Virus record (IMG/VR): IMGVR_UViG_3300022200_003166 | Location: 1 to 31,198 of that record | DNA: 31,198 bases | Reading direction: 5' to 3' (one strand) | Source: a virus | Part shown: positions 21,243 to 27,587 of the stretch, piece by piece | How positions within the stretch are numbered: the first letter of the stretch is position 1 | Layout: the number at the start of each line of letters is the position of its first letter | Notes under the pieces: model-generated | What the model saw: only the letters and a program-made list of their open reading frames with translations | Told to the model about the DNA's origin: nothing | Databases searched by the model: none | Made by a program: the position numbers and the translations under genes

Positions 21243-23092
21243 TTCAGTCTCACGAAGCATATCGGGCATTGATCCCGCTCTGGACCAAGGTCCGCGATGT
21301 CGTTGCAGGCGAAGAGGTCGTCAAGTCTGCTACCACCACATACCTGCCACGCCTAGCATCGCAGGAGGCTGGCGACCGATACGCGCAGGAGAGTTACGAG
21401 AACTACATCACGCGGGCGAGCTTCTACGGTGCCGCCAGTCGCACGGTGCAGGGTCTTGTGGGCGCTGTCATGCGGAAGGATCCCAGTATCGAGGGCGTGC
21501 CAGATGCTGACCTGACCGACATCAAGGACGCGCTCGGCATCAACTACGAGGGCGCCAAGGCGCTGACGATGTCGCAGGTCGAGGACGCTGTGACCGTTGG
21601 CCGATACGCGCTGATGGTCGACAAGGGGGCGGATCCCGAAGGGCGTCCCTACGTCGTGCAGTTCCCTGCGGAGGATGTTCGACACTGGGCCGAGGAAGAG
21701 ATCGACGGGCGCCGCACGCTGACCCGCGTCGCGATCGCGCAGACCTACGAGGAGCAGGATCCCGACGACAAGATGGGGTTGGCGGTCAAGGAATACCCGC
21801 AGCTGCTGATCCTTCGGCTGGGCATGATCCCCGAGCACTGGGAAGGCGTTGCAGGGTTCGAGGGCTTTGCGGGAGCGCCCACGGATCAGCCGATCTACTG
21901 GCAGGAGATCTGGCGCGAAGAGGAGGGCAAGCCGGGCAAGGTCGCATCGAGCTACGGCGACTTCCCGCACGAGATCAAAGTGCCGACCAAGAACGGCGGA
22001 CGCTTCTGGAACGAGATCCCCTGCGACATCGTCAACGCGCTCGGTGGCATCACAGCCAAAAACGAAAATCCGCCGATGCTCGCGCTGGCCAACTGCGTCT
22101 TGGCGCACTACCGAGGCGCTGCCGACCTGGAGTGGGGCCGCCACCTGACCGCGATCCCGCAACCATGGATGTCTGGCTTCGAGGCGCCCGAGGGTGCGCA
22201 GTTCGTCATCGGGTGCGGATACGCATGGGCTACGTCGCAGACCGGCGCCAACGTGCAGTACCTGGAGTTCTCCGGCGCTGGCCTGAACCACCTAGCCGAA
22301 GGACAGCGCGACAAGGAGCGGCAAGCAGCAGTCCTTGGTGCAAGGATGCTAGAGGAGCAGCCGAACCAGGCCGAGGCTATGGGCACCGTGCGGCTGCGAC
22401 AGTCAGGCGACCGCAGCATCCTGGCGACCATCGCGCACAACGTCAGTGAGGCGATGACGCGAGCGATCCAACGCTACCTGTCGTGGCAGTATCCTTCGTT
22501 CGAGAGCACCGACCAACTGGCAGCCGTGCGCTACGAACTGGCCACGGACTTCGACAGCAGCCGCATGGACCCGGCCGAGCTGGCTTCGCTGACCCAGTCG
22601 TTGCAGGAGGGCGCCATCAGTTGGGAGACCTACAGCTACAACCTGCGGCGCGGCGAGATGCTGCAACCAGGCGTCACCGACGACGAAGAGCGCGACCGCA
22701 TCCGCAAGGGTGCCATGATCCAGAAGCCGGATGCGATCGCTGCCATGTTGCAGGCTGACGTGGGTATGGGGCGCATCAGCACCGCGACATACCTGGAGCA
22801 GATCCAGATGCTCGGGATGCTCGAGGGCGTCGACCTGGCTGCCGAAGCCGACAAGGTCTACGAGCAGAAGGTGGTGGCGTCCGAGTTGCAGATGATGGCA
22901 TTCCAGCAGGCTGGTGCGAACCTCGGCGGTGCTCCGATGCAGGCATCCGGTGACGGTGGAGCGTTCGGCGCAGGCGTTCCGATGGGCGACGACGAGGATG
23001 CCGCGATCGAAGAGGATCCCGAGGCGGAGCCTGTCGAGGATGCCGAGGAAGATCCCGTCGAGGATGAAGATGAGGAGGAAGCCGCACAGTGA
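21239..23092 (+). CDS. portal protein (DUF4055 type)
   Basis: 617 residues from ATG 21239. YRALIPLWTKVRDVVAGEE, YLPRLASQE and the FYGAASRTVQGLVGAVMRKD segment match the DUF4055 portal family; ALANCVLAHYRGAADLEWG and GAGLNHLAEGQRDKE follow in the core. The tail is a strongly acidic low-complexity stretch (DDEDAAIEEDPEAEPVEDAE). It forms the dodecameric DNA-entry ring. It lies between terminase and the MuF protein, the usual order. Confidence 0.88.
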   Translation: MIQSHEAYRALIPLWTKVRDVVAGEEVVKSATTTYLPRLASQEAGDRYAQESYENYITRASFYGAASRTVQGLVGAVMRKDPSIEGVPDADLTDIKDALGINYEGAKALTMSQVEDAVTVGRYALMVDKGADPEGRPYVVQFPAEDVRHWAEEEIDGRRTLTRVAIAQTYEEQDPDDKMGLAVKEYPQLLILRLGMIPEHWEGVAGFEGFAGAPTDQPIYWQEIWREEEGKPGKVASSYGDFPHEIKVPTKNGGRFWNEIPCDIVNALGGITAKNENPPMLALANCVLAHYRGAADLEWGRHLTAIPQPWMSGFEAPEGAQFVIGCGYAWATSQTGANVQYLEFSGAGLNHLAEGQRDKERQAAVLGARMLEEQPNQAEAMGTVRLRQSGDRSILATIAHNVSEAMTRAIQRYLSWQYPSFESTDQLAAVRYELATDFDSSRMDPAELASLTQSLQEGAISWETYSYNLRRGEMLQPGVTDDEERDRIRKGAMIQKPDAIAAMLQADVGMGRISTATYLEQIQMLGMLEGVDLAAEADKVYEQKVVASELQMMAFQQAGANLGGAPMQASGDGGAFGAGVPMGDDEDAAIEEDPEAEPVEDAEEDPVEDEDEEEAAQ

Positions 23093-24153
23093 CCGGCATC
23101 CCCGGACAACTGTCAGCGGCAAACCGCGCCGACATCCGCGCCAAGCTGCGGCAAAGCGCGGGCGAGTTCCTGCAACGGTTCTACCGGCATGACGTGCTGG
23201 TGGCGCGCGCGGTGCGCGGCATCCAGATCGAGGCTGCGCAGCGGTTCCGCATGGAAGTTGCCGAGCCGCTGATCCGCGCCATTGCCGGTGGGCTGGCAGG
23301 ATTCGACCCACGCGGACAGGACGTTACCCCGGCCAACTTCCCCGAGCTGGCCCAGATCATCCGCGAGGCGGAGGCCATCATCGAGCAGGGCGTCGCCAGC
23401 GTTCGTCTGCTGACCGAGCAACGGATGCGAGACATCGGACAGGGCGAGGTCGACTTCGTGGCGGAGAACGCAGCCAAGACGCTTGGCGAGCCTGTCCCGA
23501 CCACACCAGCAGGCCAGGAGGTCCGGCGCCCGTGGCTTGGCGACGACACCGAGCGATGGTTTCGCAAGATGCTGGTGCAGCCGACCGGCGATGCAGTCCG
23601 GCAACGGATCACGCAAGGAATGCAGCAGGGCCAGACGGTGGACCAGATCGTCGGCAGCATCCGTGGGACGCGGACACAGGCCGGTGTTCTGGACGCGAGC
23701 ACTCAGGCAGTCGGCACGCTGGTTCGCACTGCGGCCACGTCAGCCAGCGCGCAGGCTCGCGGCGAGACGTTCCAGGAGTTGGGCGTCACGCATTGGCGGT
23801 TCCTGGCCACTCTGGACAGCAAGACCACGGTGCAGTGCGCGGCCAATGACGGAAAGTCGTTCCTGGTTGGCGAAGGGCCGATGCCCCCTCTGCACCCCAA
23901 CTGCCGATCTGTGGCAGTCCCCGACTTCCGTGGCAAGCCGATCGGCACCCGCGCCAGTATCGACGGGCAGGTGCCTGCCGCTACCGACTACGAGTCATGG
24001 CTGGCCACGCAGTCGATCAGCGAGCAAAACACGGTGCTCGGCAAGACCAAGGCGGAGGCATGGCGAGCAGGCAAGATCACGCTAAAGCAGATGCTCGGGC
24101 GCGATCTCCAGCCGCTCACGTTGGCGGAACTGCGGCGGTTGGATAGGATCTAG
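23089..24153 (+). CDS. Mu F-like minor head protein
   Basis: 354 residues, GTG start (GTGA overlap). The C-terminal domain has the Phage_Mu_F signature: THWRFLATLDSKTTVQCAAND with C250, then PPLHPNCRS with C272. The N-terminal 200 residues are helical. Such proteins sit inside the head near the portal and are probably ejected with DNA or aid assembly. Confidence 0.88.
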   Translation: MTGIPGQLSAANRADIRAKLRQSAGEFLQRFYRHDVLVARAVRGIQIEAAQRFRMEVAEPLIRAIAGGLAGFDPRGQDVTPANFPELAQIIREAEAIIEQGVASVRLLTEQRMRDIGQGEVDFVAENAAKTLGEPVPTTPAGQEVRRPWLGDDTERWFRKMLVQPTGDAVRQRITQGMQQGQTVDQIVGSIRGTRTQAGVLDASTQAVGTLVRTAATSASAQARGETFQELGVTHWRFLATLDSKTTVQCAANDGKSFLVGEGPMPPLHPNCRSVAVPDFRGKPIGTRASIDGQVPAATDYESWLATQSISEQNTVLGKTKAEAWRAGKITLKQMLGRDLQPLTLAELRRLDRI

Positions 24154-24157
24154 GGGC

Positions 24158-24442
24158 ATGACCGAGTTTAACGGGAACAGCGCATCTATGTCTGACGGTG
24201 ATCCGGTCAGCGGACTCGGGACAGGCAAAGGTCAAGCGCATGACGTTCACGCGCTCTGTTGGATCCCGGTTTCTGTGAGGCTTCCCGAGGAATGCTGCGA
24301 CGTACTCGTTATGCTCGATATCGGGAGCATGGCCGTGACAAGTCGTGACGAGGATGGAGGCTGGGACACCACAGACATATACCCTGCCAGTAGTTGCTAC
24401 GTCACCCACTGGATGCCGCTGCCGCCGCCTCCGAAGCCATGA
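24158..24442 (+). CDS. DUF551-like small protein
   Basis: 94 residues, ATG with SD AGGGG. WIPVSVRLPEECCDVLVMLD and the terminal VTHWMPLPPPP match the start and end of the DUF551 phage family. Members are common early or accessory proteins of unknown function; here one sits unusually between MuF and scaffold genes, a site often used for inserted cargo. ATGA overlap downstream. Confidence 0.75.
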   Translation: MTEFNGNSASMSDGDPVSGLGTGKGQAHDVHALCWIPVSVRLPEECCDVLVMLDIGSMAVTSRDEDGGWDTTDIYPASSCYVTHWMPLPPPPKP

Positions 24443-24828
24443 GCATCCACACCGCCAAACTCATCGAGATCACCGAGCGATTCATCGTCGATTGGCGAAG
24501 CCGCGATGACGGATCACCATTCGGCCGCCCGGCGGAGCCAGAGGAATACTTCCGACCCGTCACGATCGAGGAATGCGACTATCCAGTCGCTGCGGATGTC
24601 TTCGCAGTATGGGATCGCAAGGGGCGTCGGCCGTTCGTGGAACTTCGCACAGGGCTAGGAATGGGCGCGGCGTCATCCGTGATCAGCTTTCCAAGGACCG
24701 ATGCAGAAGACGCCGAATGGTGCAGCTTCGCATTCGTGCTATGGCCTGAAGGTGATCGTTACGGTGTCACGGTGGCGTTCGCAACTGGCGAGCAACCACA
24801 AGGCTGGGGGGAGCAATCCGCGCAGTGA
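24439..24828 (+). CDS. hypothetical protein
   Basis: 129 residues from ATG 24439. It looks like a soluble alpha/beta protein (KLIEITERFIVDWRSRDDG, WCSFAFVLWPEGDRYGVTV) without Cys pairs or membrane helices. No family recognised. Coupled by ATGA upstream and GTGA downstream. Confidence 0.55.
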   Translation: MSIHTAKLIEITERFIVDWRSRDDGSPFGRPAEPEEYFRPVTIEECDYPVAADVFAVWDRKGRRPFVELRTGLGMGAASSVISFPRTDAEDAEWCSFAFVLWPEGDRYGVTVAFATGEQPQGWGEQSAQ

Positions 24829-25070
24829 CCGACCCCAACGAGTTCGCCCAATGCCTGCCATCAGAGCACCTGCGCACGCTGGCCGCGCTGATGCAGCAGC
24901 AGGGCATCGAGATCACATTCGCCACCGACGAGACGCACGGCGGCAGTCCATACACCGTGATCGTGGTCCAAGGTCAGCACACACAACAAGCACACGACTT
25001 GGCTACCGCATTCGAGGAACTGATCTCGAAGTGGCGCCAGGCACAACAGAACGAGGCCGAGAGGGGCTGA
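24825..25070 (+). CDS. small hypothetical protein
   Basis: 81 residues, GTG start. EHLRTLAALMQQQGIEITF, YTVIVVQGQ and AHDLATAFEELISKW give an alternating helix-strand-helix pattern. Unknown function. It is part of a three-gene insert between MuF and scaffold. Confidence 0.55.
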   Translation: MTDPNEFAQCLPSEHLRTLAALMQQQGIEITFATDETHGGSPYTVIVVQGQHTQQAHDLATAFEELISKWRQAQQNEAERG

Positions 25071-25073
25071 TAT

Positions 25074-25796
25074 ATGACGGACACAGAAGAGCAAGTCGCC
25101 GACTCGGCGCAAACGGCAGAACCACAGCAGCCAGACCTCAGCAGGCAACTGGCATCGCTTAAGGGTCGACTCGACCACATCCAGGCCGAGAAGGCAGCCG
25201 AGCGTCAGAAGCGCGAAGAGCTAGAGGCGAAGCTTGCTGCATTCGAAGGCATCGACCCAGAGGCAGCCCCGAAGATGCGCGAGGTGTGGGAGAAAAGCCA
25301 AACGGAAGGAGAGCGCAACGAGTCTCTTCGCAAGCAGTTCGAGGCAAACAAGGAGCGCGAGAAGGCTGCGTTGGATGCCGAGCGAAAGGCATGGAATGCC
25401 ACGAAGGAGAAGGAGTTCTCGCACCTGAGCCAAGCGGCCCTCAAGGATCGCGTGCTCTCCGTTGTCGAGGGCAAGAAGCTCAGGTTGCGCAGCGGGGCGC
25501 GGGAAAGCCTGCTCCTGCACGCAGACCGGGTCTTCAAGGTCAACGACACGTTTGACGACCTGACCCCACGCGAGCCGATGCTTGATGACAAGAGCAACGA
25601 TCTGACGGTTGATTCGTGGGTCGACAAGCTGGTGGCCACGCATCCCTACTTGTTCGAAGGTGGTGAGGGCGGGAGCGCACGGCCTGGCGGTCGCCCAGGC
25701 GGCAAGAAGCAATACCGACGCAGCGAGCTATCGGCGGAGCAGAAGATCAAAGCCGTCGAAGAAGTCAGCCGAGGCGAAGCGGAGTGGGTGCAATGA
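25074..25796 (+). CDS. scaffolding-like protein
   Basis: 240 residues. Highly charged and helical: residues about 25-130 are coiled-coil (LKGRLDHIQAEKAAERQKRE ... FEANKEREKAALDAERKAW). There is a Gly-rich hinge (GGEGGSARPGGRPGGKKQ) near the end and a basic/acidic C-terminal tail. Size, composition and position two genes upstream of the coat are those of an internal scaffold that templates procapsid assembly. Sequence identity to a named family is not clear, so the call rests mainly on composition and position. Confidence 0.7.
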   Translation: MTDTEEQVADSAQTAEPQQPDLSRQLASLKGRLDHIQAEKAAERQKREELEAKLAAFEGIDPEAAPKMREVWEKSQTEGERNESLRKQFEANKEREKAALDAERKAWNATKEKEFSHLSQAALKDRVLSVVEGKKLRLRSGARESLLLHADRVFKVNDTFDDLTPREPMLDDKSNDLTVDSWVDKLVATHPYLFEGGEGGSARPGGRPGGKKQYRRSELSAEQKIKAVEEVSRGEAEWVQ

Positions 25797-26131
25797 GAAT
25801 CGAAACCAGAGCATTCCCAGGTGACGCGCAGACGTTCGAGATCAGCGCGCCAAAGGGGGCGCAGGTCATTGATATGCGCATGAACCGTCTCGGCCAGTGC
25901 CTTGTCGCTCTCAAGTGCGATGACGAGGCCGATGGCGAAGAAGACATCGGCGTCATGGTCTTAATGGAAGACCAGGGCAATATCGGCGAAGGCATGGCCG
26001 AAGAATGGGACCACGTTGGCAACTGGACGTTCCCGAACGGGCGGATAGCTCACGGGTTTCGCCGCCGACCAAAGGCGCCGAAGCGTCGCCGCAGCAACTC
26101 GGATACGGTTGACAGGACCGAACCCGAGTAG
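25793..26131 (+). CDS. DUF7352-like small protein
   Basis: 112 residues from ATG 25793 (ATGA overlap). EISAPKGAQVIDMRMNRLGQCLVALKCDDE followed by HVGNWTF...AHGF resembles the small DUF7352 phage family (egg-like beta barrel with a G-T-F near the end). The C-terminus is very basic (RRRPKAPKRRRSN). It is the last gene before the coat leader. Confidence 0.45.
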   Translation: MRIETRAFPGDAQTFEISAPKGAQVIDMRMNRLGQCLVALKCDDEADGEEDIGVMVLMEDQGNIGEGMAEEWDHVGNWTFPNGRIAHGFRRRPKAPKRRRSNSDTVDRTEPE

Positions 26132-26137
26132 TAAAAA
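26109..26137 (+). promoter_or_regulatory. candidate coat-gene promoter
   Basis: Perfect TTGACA at 26109-26114, 17-nt spacer, then TAAAAA at 26132-26137 (4 of 6 matches to TATAAT). It overlaps the end of the preceding gene and would start a transcript about 250 nt before the coat start, carrying the hairpin-rich leader. Confidence 0.4.
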
Positions 26138-26159
26138 GCCATCAGCCGCGAGGTTTCGC

Positions 26160-26383
26160 CCTGGATAAGCCAGGCGCCAAGCGGCCCGCGCACCTGTGCC
26201 ACTCCGATAAGGACTCGCACAGGATGTTGCCGGTTGTCAGTCTTGCTCTTGTCGCTCACCGCACCGGGATCCGTCCCGCTCCGGTCATCGAATTGAGCAG
26301 TTAGCTGATGGTTGGCGCCACCAAGGGGTGGTCTGCGGAAAACGCACCCCTTGGAGACCGGACAGCCAACGATCGCTGCCGGT
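26160..26383 (+). ncRNA. structured 5' leader of the coat gene
   Basis: A 261-nt non-coding stretch (26132-26392) contains five perfect inverted repeats in series. (1) CCTGG/CCAGG at 26160-26164 and 26170-26174. (2) CCTGTGC/GCACAGG at 26193-26199 and 26217-26223, with an inner TCC/GGA stem around loop GATAA. (3) CGGGA/TCCCG at 26265-26269 and 26274-26278. (4) CCAAGGGGTG/CACCCCTTGG at 26321-26330 and 26345-26354 (10 bp). (5) ACCGG/CCGGT at 26357-26361 and 26379-26383. No T-tract follows, so these are not ordinary terminators. No known Rfam class is recognised. Confidence 0.5.
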
Positions 26384-26392
26384 TCTAGACAA

Positions 26393-27514
26393 TTGGCGAA
26401 CAACCTCTCCTCGCTTTACGAGGATCTCTTCACGTTGATGCTGAACCCGCTTCGGGCCAACAGCGTCACTCCTCGTCTGCTCACGTCGGAATACTCGGCG
26501 CTGTCTGCCCAGAAGGGCCAGAAGATCAGCGTTCCGATGACGCCGTCCATGACGGTCAGCGACGTAACCCCAGGCGTCACTCCTCCAACGCCTCCAGACA
26601 TGACGCCAACGGCTGTCGATGTCGAGATGGCCAACTGGAAGTACGTCACGTTCCAACTGTCTGATAAGGACAAGTTTGACGTGCGTGAGGGCAACATGCC
26701 GAAGGTGCTTTCGAAGGCGATGTCCACGCTCGTGGATGCGATCGACGTGTCGATCCTCACCGCTGGCAGCCAAGGCGCTGGCGCTGCTACCGGAACATCC
26801 GGGACCACTCCCTTCGCGTCAGCGATCCTCGCTGTCCAGGCGAACAAGATCCTGAACCGCAACAAGGTAGAGAAGGAAGGCCGCCACGTTCTGTTCGATG
26901 CAGACGCGGAAGCCAACCTGATCGCCCTCCCCGAGTTCGCGAACAGCCAGTTTGTTGGTGACTACCAAGCCATGACCAACGGCACCTTCGACGGCAACCG
27001 CCGCGTTGGCTCGCAGTGGTGGCAGAACCAGAACATCCCAACCCATACCAAGGGTGTCGGATCTGGCTACGTCACCAATGGCATTCAGGCTGCTGGGGCA
27101 ACGTCGATCGTGGTCCAGACTGGCACCGGGGCGCTCGTTGCTGGCGACGTGATCTCGTTCGCTGCTGACACGGCGAACAAGTACGTGGTTGCAGAGGCAT
27201 ACACGGGCGGCGCTGGCACGGTCACGATCAATAGCCCCGGCTTGGTGAATGCCATTCCGACCGGCAATGCGATCACGGTCAACAACGACCACGTGGCGAA
27301 CCTCGCGTTTACCTCGGACTCGATTGCATTCGCATCGCGCCCGCTGCCTGCCAGTGACGCCAATGCGATGACCGACACGCTCGTTGACCCGGTATCTGGA
27401 TTGGCCGTGCGGCTCGAAACGATGCGCGGATGGATGCAAGACCTGTGGGTTGTCAGCGCGCTCTGGGGCGTCAAGGCAGTTCGCAGCGAAGGCATCGTCA
27501 AGATCCTCGGCTAA
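26393..27514 (+). CDS. major capsid (coat) protein, P22-like fold
   Basis: 373 residues if started at TTG 26393. ANNLSSLYEDLFTL matches the family start (MANxLxxL). VTPRLL, KISVPMTPS, TPFASAILAVQANKILN and RHVLFDADAEANL follow. A small beta insertion (GTGALVAGDVISFA...) and the C-terminal IAFASRPLPASDANA ... LWVVSALWGVKAVRSE align in order with phage P22 coat (SQPIPAN ... RIALWYGVNATRPE). TTG at 26312 or 26351 would extend the N-terminus but the family start favours 26393. No SD is seen before any of them. Confidence 0.85.
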   Translation: MANNLSSLYEDLFTLMLNPLRANSVTPRLLTSEYSALSAQKGQKISVPMTPSMTVSDVTPGVTPPTPPDMTPTAVDVEMANWKYVTFQLSDKDKFDVREGNMPKVLSKAMSTLVDAIDVSILTAGSQGAGAATGTSGTTPFASAILAVQANKILNRNKVEKEGRHVLFDADAEANLIALPEFANSQFVGDYQAMTNGTFDGNRRVGSQWWQNQNIPTHTKGVGSGYVTNGIQAAGATSIVVQTGTGALVAGDVISFAADTANKYVVAEAYTGGAGTVTINSPGLVNAIPTGNAITVNNDHVANLAFTSDSIAFASRPLPASDANAMTDTLVDPVSGLAVRLETMRGWMQDLWVVSALWGVKAVRSEGIVKILG

Positions 27515-27532
27515 CCCCGAGTGATCTTCCTC

Positions 27533-27563
27533 GTGACGCGGCTGCCTCATCCGGCCGCGTCGC
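27533..27563 (+). terminator. hairpin after the coat gene (attenuator or 3' stabiliser)
   Basis: GACGCGGC (27535-27542) and GCCGCGTC (27554-27561) pair perfectly, extended by a G-U and a G-C pair. There is no T-tract, so strong intrinsic termination is not expected. The position, 19 nt after the coat stop, suits partial termination or mRNA end protection. Confidence 0.5.
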
Positions 27564-27587
27564 ATTGACTCCAGCGCGAGGCGACCA

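Noticed and set aside
26321-26354. 10-bp hairpin as an intrinsic terminator of the scaffold operon
   Set aside because: No T-tract follows the stem and the coat gene starts 39 nt later.
26312-26392. Translational bypass or programmed frameshift at the coat start
   Set aside because: The frame from TTG 26312 is continuous through the hairpin, so no hop is needed; the family start at 26393 is simpler.
26050-26403. 117-codon minus-strand frame over the coat leader
   Set aside because: No recognisable motif and no SD; the region is better explained by serial inverted repeats on the RNA, and the frame runs into two flanking genes.
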